From assembly GCF_001043955.1 (NCBI RefSeq), contig NZ_LABZ01000070.1, forward strand, positions 1 to 64,000: 64,000 nucleotides of DNA, read 5' to 3'. Within the stretch, counting starts at the first letter, position 1, and every line of letters starts with the position of its first letter. The stretch comes from Methylobacterium tarhaniae (GTDB lineage Bacteria > Pseudomonadota > Alphaproteobacteria > Rhizobiales > Beijerinckiaceae). The position numbers were made by a program, and so were the translations under genes. Positions 16,486-28,000 of this stretch are shown here, piece by piece. The notes below the pieces were generated by a model. It was given only the letters and a program-made list of their open reading frames with translations. It had not been told where the DNA came from and searched no databases.

Positions 16486-18449
16486 GGCGTCCCCTCCCCC
16501 GGTTCCTCCGCCGGCAGCAGCAGGTGGAACGTCGCCCCAGGCCCCGCCTCGGAGGTCCCAAGCCCCGCCTCGGAGATCCCGGGCCCCGCCTCGGAGATCC
16601 AGAGCCGGCCGCCATGGGCCTCGACCGTCGAGCGGCAGATCGCCAGCCCCATGCCCATGCCGTCCGGCTTCGTGGTGTAGAAGGGCTGGAAGATCCGCTC
16701 CCGCGCCTCCGGCCCGATCCCGTCGCCCGTGTCGGTCACGTCCACCCGCACCTGCCCGTCCTCCTGCCGGGCGGTCCTCACGGTGAGCACCCGCGCCCGG
16801 TCGCGGGTGGCCGCCATCGCCTGGATGCCGTTGACCATCAGGTTGATGACCACCTGCTGCATCTGCAGGCGGTCGCCGCGCACCCGCGGCAATCCGGGCT
16901 CGCTCCCGATGCGCAGGGTCACGGCGTGCCGCGCCAGCTCGCGGTCGAGGAGCTGCGCCGCCTCGCCGATCAGCTCGGGGAGAGCGAGGCTCTCGTGCCG
17001 CGTCGACGTCTTCTTCAGGAAGCCGCGGATGCGCGCCACGATCTCGGAGGCCCGCTTGCCGTTCGCCACGGCCCGGCCGAGGGCGTCCGTCGCCTCGCCG
17101 AGGTCGGGCGCGGGGCGCTTCAGCCAGCGCAGGGCCGCCTCGCCGTTCGTCACGATGGCGGCGAGAGGCTGGTTGATCTCGTGCGCCATGGTGGCGGTGA
17201 GCTCGCCCATCGTCGCCACGCGGGCCGCGTGGGCGAGGTCGGCCTGCACCGTGAGCAACGCCGCCTCCGCCTCCTTGCGATCGGTGATGTCGAGGGCGTG
17301 GACGAGCACGCAGCCGAGGTCGGAGGGGTCGGCCGGAAAGCTCACGCCGAACAGGACCGGGACGGTGGTACCGTCGAGGGCGCGCAGCTGCGCCTCGCCC
17401 TCGAAGGACCTGGCTCCGGCGGCGAGGGCCGCGAGGGCCTGCGGAAAGCTCTGATCGGTCTCGGGCAGGAGCGCGTCGAGGAGGAGCGTGTCGCGGGGGC
17501 CGAGCAGGGCCGCGCGGTCCGGGGCGCGCAGCATGCGCAACGTCGCGGCGTTCACGTCGACGATGGCGACGCGCCGGCGCTCCCGCGCCACGAGGCCCGG
17601 ATCCGCCGCGCAGGCGGCGGCAAGGTCGTGGAGGCCCTCCTCGCGCAGCCGGTCGAGATCGGCCTTCACGGCCGACCAGTCCTGCTGGAGGATCGAGACC
17701 TGGGTGTTCTCGAAGATCGAGCGATAGCGCCGCTCGCTCGCGACGAGGCGGGCATGGGTCCGCTTGCGCTCGGTGACGTCGGTGTTGGTCTCCAGCACGG
17801 CGAGCGGTGCGCCCGCCGCGTCGCGCTGCAGCGCCCAGCGGCTCTCCACCGTGATGGCGGCGCCGGTGCTCACCCGCTGGACGAGCTCGCCCTCCCAGCG
17901 GCCGGTGCGGTGCAGCTCGGCCAGGATCTCCCCCTTCTCGGCCGGGAACTCCGTGCGCAGGAGATCGTGCGCGAGGCAGCCGACGGCCTCGGCGGCGGTC
18001 CGGCCATAGAGCGTCTCGGCGGCCGGATTCCAGAACGTGATCACCTCGCGCGCGTCGCGCACGAAGACCGCATCGTGGGTGAGATCGAGCAAGTGGGCCT
18101 GCTCGGCCAGGACCGCCGCGTCGTCCTTGTGGCGCAGCGCGAGCGCGGTAACGATTCCGATCGCCGCGAGGCTGACGAAGCAGCGCAAGAGCGGCGCGCC
18201 CGTTTCCTCCGGGCCGTGGGAGACGAGGTAGGCGGTCGCCGTGAGGGCGAGGCACCCGGCCGTGGTCAGGATCACGCCCCGCCGGCTGAATGCCCGGGCG
18301 GCGATCAGCACCACCACGACGTAGAGCACGGCGACCGCCCCCTCGACGGGCGAGAGCACGTCGACCAGGAAGACCCCGAGCGCGATCAGGAGAGCGGCGA
18401 CGCGCGGGGCTGCCCCGGCGCCGGTCCCGGACCTAGGCGGCGCGCGCAT
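16482..18449 (-). CDS. PAS-domain sensor histidine kinase (FixL/DctB-type)
   Basis: 655 residues from the ATG at 18449. An upstream in-frame ATG at 18566 would add a Pro/Arg-rich leader that looks non-genuine. The N-terminus has about three membrane segments (~14-50, 58-76, 88-105), then PAS domains (~115-230 and ~235-395). The H-box GELTATMAHEINQPLAAIV has phospho-His423, the N-box is around QVVINLMVNGIQAM, the G1 box is DTGDGIG (~573-579), and the F and G2 boxes (FYTTK, GMGMGLAI) follow. Residues 618-638 are three tandem heptads (ISEAGPG, ISEAGLG, TSEAGPG) where family members have one short turn. No heme-binding FixL signature is evident. Confidence 0.9.
   Translation of the reverse strand: MRAPPRSGTGAGAAPRVAALLIALGVFLVDVLSPVEGAVAVLYVVVVLIAARAFSRRGVILTTAGCLALTATAYLVSHGPEETGAPLLRCFVSLAAIGIVTALALRHKDDAAVLAEQAHLLDLTHDAVFVRDAREVITFWNPAAETLYGRTAAEAVGCLAHDLLRTEFPAEKGEILAELHRTGRWEGELVQRVSTGAAITVESRWALQRDAAGAPLAVLETNTDVTERKRTHARLVASERRYRSIFENTQVSILQQDWSAVKADLDRLREEGLHDLAAACAADPGLVARERRRVAIVDVNAATLRMLRAPDRAALLGPRDTLLLDALLPETDQSFPQALAALAAGARSFEGEAQLRALDGTTVPVLFGVSFPADPSDLGCVLVHALDITDRKEAEAALLTVQADLAHAARVATMGELTATMAHEINQPLAAIVTNGEAALRWLKRPAPDLGEATDALGRAVANGKRASEIVARIRGFLKKTSTRHESLALPELIGEAAQLLDRELARHAVTLRIGSEPGLPRVRGDRLQMQQVVINLMVNGIQAMAATRDRARVLTVRTARQEDGQVRVDVTDTGDGIGPEARERIFQPFYTTKPDGMGMGLAICRSTVEAHGGRLWISEAGPGISEAGLGTSEAGPGATFHLLLPAEEPGEGTP
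16536..16598 (-). repeat. Three tandem 21-bp repeats inside the kinase gene
   Basis: Each 21-bp unit encodes (I/T)SEAG(P/L)G in the loop just before the last strands of the HATPase domain. Copies differ at only a few bases, so the tract could expand or contract by slippage in 7-residue steps without a frameshift. Confidence 0.85.
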
Positions 18450-19040
18450 CGCGGGCCCCGGTCGCCGGGTGGATCGGGCTCGCCCCGCAAACCGCGCCGC
18501 GCCCCGGCGCCGCAACGGCCGGCGATCGCCGCCCGAGGCCGTCCGCGGCGGCACGTGCCACGCCATGGCCCGCGGCCTTGCCCGCCGCCTGTCCTGCCCG
18601 GACCGGCACCGCCACGTCCATCCCCGCCTCCTCTCCGCGCCGTCTCAGCTGTTAGTCCTTAATCGGACCATGCCCCGCGCCGCGATCCTCCGAAATCATA
18701 CGGAGGGATGATCCGGCCTCCTTCGGCACGCTCCCGTCGCCGTCCCGGCGCAGGCGTGAAACCAGCCTGTGCGCCGTCGCCGTCGAGACGAAATCCGCCC
18801 AAGCTTACAATCACGGCGTGCATCCCTGCCTGGCCGAAGGGGCCGGGAGCCGGCGCGACGAGGTGACGGAGCTCGGCTCCAACCCGCCGGCCGTGAACGG
18901 GATCGTCCCTCGACCAACATTTGATGGTGCCCGCTTAACCTGTGTTAACCATCGGCGATAACACCACAGGTTGTGGTCTTGTCGGCGCCCGCGCGGTTGC
19001 CACTATTGGTTGCAGTTCCACCAATCGGTTGTATCCGCCC
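18450..19040. other. Long divergent intergenic region with two inverted repeats
   Basis: No gene is supported in these 591 bp, which separate the kinase operon (-) from the giant adhesin (+). They hold CCTCCG/CGGAGG (18687-18706) and AACCTGTG/CACAGGTT (18937-18944, 18965-18972, 20-base spacer). The first potential GTG of the adhesin frame (18942) lies inside the second repeat, which favours the ATG at 19041 as the true start and the repeat as promoter, operator or 5' UTR structure. Confidence 0.5.
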
Positions 19041-22000
19041 ATGGCTACGCAGACGTTCGACAGCTCCCTCGGCGTGTCCGGCAACCCCGTGACCCTCGGC
19101 GGATTCAACTACGCGTTCCGAAACACCAGCGGAGCCAATGCCGGGACCCTGCGCGTGGGGAGGTCCGGGCTGGGCGGGCTGCTCGGGCTCAGCGATCCGT
19201 CGCTCGGCCTGTCCGATGCCGCGGCGCGCGGCTATCTCTCGATCTCTCAATCATCCGGTACCGCGTTCGCCCTGGACAGCCTGGTGGTGGAACGCCTCCT
19301 GTCGGTGGCCGGCAACACGGTCTTCGTCGGCTATCGGAACGGCCAGCCGGTGGCGACCCAGGTGGCGAGCAACCTGATCGGCCTCGGCGACCAGACGGTC
19401 CGCTTCACGGATCCCGCCTGGCAGAACGTCACCGAGGTGCGCATCTACGCGCGCGATCTCCTCGACGTCGATATCGGCTTCAGCTTCAGCATCGACGACG
19501 TCGTGACCTCCCCGGCCGATACGACGCCGCCCCCCGCCCCGACGCTCACCGCGGGCACGGGCGCCACCGCCGACAACACGCCGACGCTCACCGGCACGGC
19601 GGAGGCCGGCAGCACGGTCACGATCGCGAACGGCACCACCGTCCTCGGCACGGTGACCGCGGGGGCGAACGGCACCTTCTCGTTCACCCCGACGACCCCG
19701 CTCGCCGACGGGACCTATGCCCTGACGGCGACCGCCCGCGACCCGGTCGGCAACACGAGCGCGCCCTCCGCGGCCATCGGCCTGCAGATCGACACGGTGG
19801 CGCCCGGAATCCCGACCTTCACGGCCGGCGGCGGGCTGACGAACGACGCGCGGCCGACGCTGACCGGCCGGGCCGAGGCCGGCAGCACGGTGATGCTGTT
19901 CAACGGCACCACGGCGCTCGGCACCGCGACCGCCGCGGCCGACGGAACCTTCACCGTCACTTCGGGCACCGCCCTGAGCCAGGGCACCTACAACCTGACG
20001 GCGACGGCCCGGGACGCGGCCGGCAATGTCAGCGCGGTATCCGGCGCCCTGTCCGTGACCATCGACACCATCGCCCCCGGCGTCCCGACCGTGACGGCCC
20101 CGAGCCTGACGAACGACGCGACCCCGACCCTCACCGGCACGGCGGAGGCCGGCGCGACGGTGACGCTATTCAACGGCACCGCCGTGCTCGGCACGACCAC
20201 CGCGCTCGCCGACGGCACCTTCTCGTACACGCCCACCGCGGCCCTCGCCGACGGCACGGCGAGCATCACGGCCACGGCGCGCGACGCGGCCGGCAACGCC
20301 TCGAGCCCGTCCGTCGCCGTCAGCGTCACGATCGATACCGGCATCCCCGCCGCCCCGGCCTTCGACGTGCCCTCGCCCACGAACGATTCGACGCCCGCCC
20401 TCACCGGCACCGCGGAGGCCGGCAGCACCGTCACCATCAGCAGCGACGGGACCGTGCTCGGGACCGCCGTCGCCGGGGCCGACGGCATCTTCTCGTTCAC
20501 GCCCGCCACCGCCCTGCCGGACGGCACCACCAGCCTGACGGCGACGGCGCTCGATGCGGCCGGCAACCTCTCGCCCGTCTCCGCCCCGGTGTCGCTGACG
20601 ATCGACACCGCGCCCCCGGCCGTGCCGTCCCTGGCCACGATCCCGCTCACCAACGACGCGACCCCGACGCTGACCGGCACGGCGGAGGCCGGCAGCACGG
20701 TCACCATCCTCGACGGCACCACCGTGCTCGGCACCACGACGGCTCTTGGCGACGGCACCTTCTCGCTCACCCTGGCGACGCCGCTCGCCGACGGCACCAC
20801 GAGCCTGACCGCGACCGCCCGCGACCTCGCCGGCAACCTCTCGGGCGCCTCGCCCGCCGCGACCGTGACGGTCGATACCGGCGCGCCCACCGCCCCGGTC
20901 ATCACGCCGCTCGGCCCGACGAACAGCACCACGCCGACGCTGACCGGCACGGCGGAGGCGGGCAGCACGGTCGTCGTCCTCAACGGCACCACCGTGCTCG
21001 GCACCACGACGGCTCTCGGCGACGGCACGTTCTCGCTCGCCCTGACGACGCCGCTCGCCGAGGGCACCACGGCCCTCACCGCCACCGCCCGCGACGCGGC
21101 CGGCAACGTCTCGGTGCCGTCCGCGACCCTCACCGTCACGGTCGACGGGACGCCCCCCGGAGCGCCGTCCATCGATCCGCTCGGCCTGATGAACGACGCC
21201 ACGCCGACGATCACCGGCACGGCCGAGGCCGGCTCCACCGTCACCATCAGCGGCAACGGCGGCGTGCTCGGCACGGCCGTGGCGGGCCCGCAGGGCACCT
21301 TCTCGTTCACCCCGACGACGGCCCTCGGCGAGGGCGTGACGAACCTAACGGCCACCGCCCGCGACCCGGCCGGCAACGTCTCGGCCGCCTCGCCGGCGGT
21401 GACGCTGACCGTCGATACCGCGGCCCCGCTCACGCCCACCCTGGCCTCGATCCCGCTCACCAACGACGCGACGCCGACCCTCACCGGTACGGCGGAGGCC
21501 GGCAGCACGGTCACGATCGCGAACGGCACCGCCGTTCTCGGCACGACGGTGGCGCTCGGCGACGGCACCTTCTCGTTCACCCCGGCGACGGCCCTCGCCG
21601 AGGGCGCGAACAGCCTCACCGCCACCGCCCGCGACGCGGCCGGCAACCTCTCGGGCGCCTCGCTCGCCGCCAGCGTCACGGTCGACACCGCCGCTCCCGC
21701 CGCGCCGACCCTCGATCCGGTGGTCGGCCCGGGCACCGACACGACGCCGACCATCACCGGCACGGCGGAGCCCGGCAGCACGGTCACGCTCTTCAACGGC
21801 ACTACCGTGCTCGGCACCACGAGGGCGCTCGACGGCACCTTCTCGCTCACGCCGACCGTCCCGCTGCCGAACGGCACCTCCCAGATCACCGCGACCGCCC
21901 GGGACGCCGCCGGCAACCTCTCGGGCCTCTCGGCCGCCCTCCCGGTCTCCGTCATCAACGGCGTCGCGGACTTCCTGAGCGTCGACTACCTGCCGCCGAC

Positions 22001-25000
22001 CAACGACGCGACGCCGACCGTCAGCGGCCTCGCCACCGCCGGCGACCTGATCACGATCAGCTTCGACGGCACGCAGGTCGGGACCGGGACGGCGCAGGCC
22101 GACGGGCGCTTCAGCATCGCCGTGGGGACCGCCCTCCCGGAGGGCGTGCGGACCCTGACCGTGGCCGCGACGGATGCGGACGGCACCGGCGCCGTGGCGA
22201 CGGCGACGCTCGACGTACTGATCGACCTCACCCCGCCCGGGGCGCCGACCCTCGCGCCCCTCACCGGGCCGACCAACGACGCGCTGCCCGTCATCCGCGG
22301 CAGCGGGGCCGAGGCCGGCTCCACGGTGACGGTCACGGCAGGGTCCCTCGTCATCGGGTCCGCCCTCGCCGACGCCGACGGCAACTTCGCCGTCACGCCG
22401 AGCGCGCCGCTCCCGGAGGGCCAGTTCTCCCTCGAAGCCACCGCCCGCGACGTCGCGGGCAACGTCTCCCCTCCCTCGGACGCGGTCGCCCTGGAGGTCG
22501 ACCTGACCCCGCCCGCCGTGCCGTCGGTCGACCCGCTCCGGCCGACCAGCGACACGACGCCGACCATCACCGGCTCGGCCGATCCCGGATCGGTCGTCCT
22601 GATCTCGGTCAACGACGCCGAGATCGGGAGCACGGTGGCGACCAGCGATGGCACCTTCGCGTTCACGCCCGCCGCTCCCCTGGCGAGCGGCGCGATCTCG
22701 GTCACCGCGACCGCGCGGGACGCCGCCGGCAACCTCTCGGCGGCCTCGGCGGCGGTGCCCGGTCTCATCGACACGACCCCGCCCGCCATCCCCGTCCTGA
22801 CCACGGCGTCGGGCGCGATCGGTGACAACACCCCGACCATTACGGGGACCGCCGAGCTCGGCACGACCGTCGCGATCAGCAGCAACGGCACCGTCCTCGG
22901 AACCGCGCCGGTCGACCAGAACGGCCAGTTCTCCTTCACCCCGGCCCAGGCCCTGGCCGACGGGGCCGCCGTGATCACGGCGACGGCCTGGGACGCGGCC
23001 GGCAACGCCTCCGCCGCCTCCGCGGCGATCACGCTCGCCGTCGACACGGTGGCGCCGCCGGCCCCCGCCTTCACTATCGCCTCGGGCGCCACGACCGACA
23101 ACACGCCCACCATCACGGGCACGGCCGAGGCCTTCGCATCCGTCACCATCTCCACGGCGGCCGGCACGCTCGGCACCGTGACGGCGGATGCCGATGGCGT
23201 CTTCTCGTTCACCCCCGCGGCGCCGCTCGCGGACGGGGCCTACATCCTCACCGCCACGGCCCGGGACGCCGCCGGCAATCTCGGACCGGCCTCCGCCGCG
23301 GTCACCCTCGGCATCGATACCGGCGTGCCGCCGGCCCCGACGATCGACCCGCTCGCGCCCGCGACGCGGGACAACACGCCCACCATCACGGGCACGGCGG
23401 AGGCCGGCGCGACCGTGACCGTCCTGAACGGCACCACCGTGCTCGGCACGGCGGTGGCGGACGGCACCGGCGCCTTCAGCGTCACGCCCGCGGCGCCGCT
23501 CGGCGACGGCACCTACACCCTCACGGCCACCGCCACCGACTTCGCCGGGCAGGTCGGTCCTGCCTCGGCACCGATCTCCTTCGACATCGACACCGCGGCG
23601 CCTGCCGCGCCGACGGTGACGAGCCCGGGCGGGGCAACCAGCGACACCACCCCGGAGATCACCGGCACCGGCGAGGCCGGCGCCACCGTCACGCTGTTCG
23701 ACGGCACCACCGCCATCGGCACCGCCACGATCGGCCAGGACGGGGCCTTCACGGTCAGCCCGTCGACCCCGTTGGCGGAGGGGGCCCACAGCCTCACCGT
23801 CCAGCTCACCGACGCGGCCGGCAATGCCAGCGCGGCGACCGCCCCGCTCGGCGTCGTCGTCGACACGCTGCCGCCCTCCGCCCCCGTCATCACCACGGCG
23901 GGCCCGACAAACGACAGCACGCCGACCCTCACCGGCACGGCGGAGGCGGGCGCCACCGTCACCGTGAGCAACAACGGCGCGGTGCTGGGTAGCGTCGTGG
24001 CCGACGGCGACGGCACCTTCAGCTTCACGCCCGCCGAGCCCTTCGGCGAGGGCGCCAACCAGATCACGGCGGTGGCCCAGGACGCGGCCGGCAATGTCGG
24101 CCCGGCTTCCGCTTCCGTCACCCTCACCATCGACTCCGCGGCGCCAGGGGCTCCGACCCTCACGCCGGTGGCCGGCCCGACCAGCGACAACACGCCGACC
24201 CTCACCGGCACGGCGGAGGCCGGCACGACGGTGACGATCCTCAACGGCACCACCGTGCTCGGCACGGCGGTGGCGGACGAGACCGGCGCCTTCAGCGTCA
24301 CGCCCGCGACGCCGCTCGGCGACGGCACCTACACCCTCACGGCCACGGCCACCGACGCCGCCGGCAATGCGGGCGGGGCCTCGGCCCCGGTGGTCGTCGC
24401 CATCGACACCGCGGCGCCCGCCGCGCCGATGGTGACGAGCCCCGGCGGCGCAACCGGCGACACCACCCCGGCCATCACCGGCACCGGCGAGCCCGGGGCG
24501 ACGGTGACGCTCCTCGACGGCACGACGCCGATCGGGACGGCGGTGGTGGGGTCCGACGGCACCTTCACGGTCAGCCCGACCGACCCGCTCGCCGACGGGA
24601 CCTACGGTCTCGCCGTGCAGCTCACCGACGCGGCCGGCAATGCCGGCGCGCCCTCGGCCCCCGTCAGCGTCGTCGTCGACACGCAGATCGATGCCGCGCC
24701 CGGGGTCGCCCTCACCGTCGACACCACGGCGGACGGGACCCTCAACGCCACCGAGGCCGCCGCGACGGCCTTCACGGTGACGGGCCTCGACGACGCCACC
24801 ACGGCGGCGGCCACGTTCAGCGACGGCCGGGCGAGCGTGACGGTCACGGTCGGCGCCGACGGGACCTACGCGGCGGATCTCGGCGCGCTGGACGGGGCCG
24901 TGACCGCGAGCCTCCTCCTCACGGATGCCGCCGGCAACACCGCCACGATCGCCGGTCCGGCCTTCGCCCTCGACACCGCTTCGCCCGTCGGCACGGCCTT

Positions 25001-28000
25001 GGCCGACACGGCTGACGGCGCCGCGGTGGCCAGCTTCACCTACGGGTTGAGCTTCTCAGAGGCGGTCGTCAATGTCAGCCTCGACGACTTCGTGCTCACC
25101 GGCACGAACGGGGCGACCGGCACCGTCACCGGCATCGTCGGCTCGGGCAGCGCCTACACGGTGACGGTGGCGGGGGTGAGCGGCACCGGTTCCCTGACGC
25201 TGGCCCTCGCGGCGGGGTCCGACATCGCGGATTCCGCCGGCAACCGCGCCACGCTCGCGGCGGGAAGCCGCGACGTGATCGGCACCCCGCCGGTCCTGCC
25301 GGTGGTCACCGGCTACGGCGACGATACCGGCGTGCCGAGCGACGGCATCACCCGTGACACCACCCCGACCTTCACCGGCATCGGGGCTGCGGGGGCGTCG
25401 GTGACGCTCACCGCCGCGAGCGCCGCGGGCGCGGTCACGGCCACCGGCCTCGTCGCCGCCGACGGCACCTGGAGCGTCGCGCTGCCGAGCCTGGCGGACG
25501 GGGCCTACAGCGTCACGGCCAGCCTGGCCGACGCCGCCGGCAACCCGATCGGCACCTCGGACCCGTTCGCGCTCACCATCGACACCACCGTCGATGGCGG
25601 GACCGCCGCCACCCTGACGCTCGACGCGACCGCCGACGGCGTCATTGACGCGGCGGAGGCCGCCGCCGTCGCCTTCGCGGTGGCGGGGCTCGATTCCGGC
25701 ACCAGCGGCAGCGTCACCTTCACCGACGGAATCCGCCGGACGAGCGTCGCCGTGGCGGCGGACGGCGCCTATACGGCGGACCTGTCGGGCTTCAGCGGGA
25801 GCGTGACCTCGACGCTCGTCCTCGGCGACGCGGCCGGAAACACGGCGACGGTCGCGGGCGGCACGCTGGTGCTCCAGGTCGGGCGGCCCGGCGCCCCGGT
25901 GGTCACGGGCTTTGCCGATGATACCGGCATCCCGGGCGACGGGCTGACGGGCGACACGACGCCGACGCTCTCAGGGCTGGCTGATCCGGGCAGCACGATC
26001 CGCGTCACCGCCGGCAGCCCGACGGGACCCGTCACGGTCGAGACCCAGGCCGATGCGGCCGGCGCGTGGTCGGCGACCCTGCCGGCCCTCGCGGACGGTC
26101 CCTACGCGGTCACCGCGGTGGCGATCGACGCCGCCGGCGCTGTCAGCGCGGTCAGCGACCCGTTCACCTTCGGGATCGACACCGCCGCACCCGGCGCCCC
26201 GGCGGTCACCGGCGGAGGCGGTGCGACCAACGACGCCACCCCGGCGATCACCGGCACCGGCGAGCCCGGATCGACGGTGACGCTCCTCGACGGCACGACG
26301 CCGATCGGGACGGCGGTGGTGGGGCCCGATGGCACCTTCACGGTCAGCCCGACCGACCCGCTCGCCGACGGGACCTACGGTCTCGCCGTGCAGCTCACCG
26401 ACGCGGCCGGCAATGCCGGCGCGCCCTCGGCCCCCGTCAGCGTCGTCATCGACACGGGCGCGCCGGCCGCCCCCGTCCTGACGGGAGCGACGGGTCCGAC
26501 CAACGACAGCACGCCGACCCTGGCCGGGACCGCCGAGCCCGGGACGACCGTCACCATCCGCAACGGCGACACCGTGGTCGGGACCGTGGCGGCGGGCGGC
26601 GACGGAACGTTCAGCTTCACTCCGACCGCGCCGTTGCCCGACGGGAACTACGGCCTGACCGCGACGGCGACCGACGCGGCCGGCGTGACCAGCGCCCCCT
26701 CGCAGCCCGTCAGCCTGACCATCGACACCGCCGCGCCCGGCGCCCCGGTGGTGACCGGCGGGGGTACGACCAACGACTCCACCCCGGCGATCACCGGCAC
26801 CGGCGAGCCCGGATCGACGGCGACGCTCCTGAACGGCACGACGCCGATCGGGACGGCGGTGGTGGGGCCCGACGGCACCTTCACGGTCAGCCCGACCGAC
26901 CCGCTCGCCGACGGCACCTACGATCTCGCCGTGCAGCTCACCGACCCGGCCGGCAATGCCGGCGCGCCCTCGGCCCCCGTCAGCGTCGTCATCGACACCG
27001 CCGCACCTCCCGCTCCCGTGGTCGGCAATGGCGGTACGGACGGTGAGATCGCGCCGGTCGTCACCGGCATCAGCGAGCCCGGATCGACGGTGACGCTCCT
27101 GAACGGCACGACGCCGATCGGAACGGCGGTGGTGGGGCCCGACGGCACCTTCACGGTCAGCCCGGACGACCTGCTCCCGCCCGGGACCTACAGCGTCGCC
27201 GTGCAGGTCACCGATCCGGCCGGCAATGTCGGTGCGCCCTCACCGGTCGTCGACATCGTGGTGGCACCGGCCCCGTTCGCGTTCACCGAGGGGGACGACG
27301 TGTACACCGACGGCGATGCGGGCAGCGATCTCGCGGCTCTCGGCGGCAACGACATCGTGGACGGTGCCGGCGGCGACGACTGGATCCGGGGCGACGCCGG
27401 CGACGACCGGCTCATCGGCGGCACCGGCAACGATACGATCGACGGCGGGACCGGCAACGACACGGTGTTCGGCGATTTCGGCGCCGACCTGCTCTTCGGT
27501 GGGGACGGCGACGACTTCCTCGATGGCGGGGTCGGCAACGACATCGTCGAGGGCGGTGCCGGCGACGACACCATCGTCAATTCGCCCGGCGACGACATCC
27601 TGCTCGGCGGCCGGTCCCTGACCGGGCCCACCGGCACCGACACCCTGGTGTTCAATTCGGCCCTCGCCGACACCATCGTCACCCGCGACGGCGCCTACAC
27701 GCTGATCGTCGGGCCGGAGGGCCAGGACCGGATCACCGGATTCGAACGCCACCTCTTCACCGATGCGACGGTGGTGACCGCCGACGGCCAGCCGCTCGTC
27801 GACGACCTCTTCTACCTCGCCAACAACAAGGACGTGTTCGAAGCCGGCCTGGATGCCGACGACCATTACGCCGCTTACGGCTGGAAGGAGGGCCGCGACC
27901 CGAATCTCCTGTTCTCGACGACCGGCTACCTCGCCGCCAACCCGGACGTCCTGGCCGCCGGCATCAACCCGCTCCAGCACTACGCCGAGTATGGCTGGAA

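Noticed and set aside
21345-23789. 814-codon minus-strand frame inside the adhesin gene
   Set aside because: It is antisense to regular Ig-like repeats and simply mirrors their periodicity.
19500-27250. Regular repeats that could suggest a CRISPR-like array
   Set aside because: Periodicity of ~260-280 bp follows protein Ig domains with an intact frame; there are no short identical repeats with unique spacers and no cas genes.
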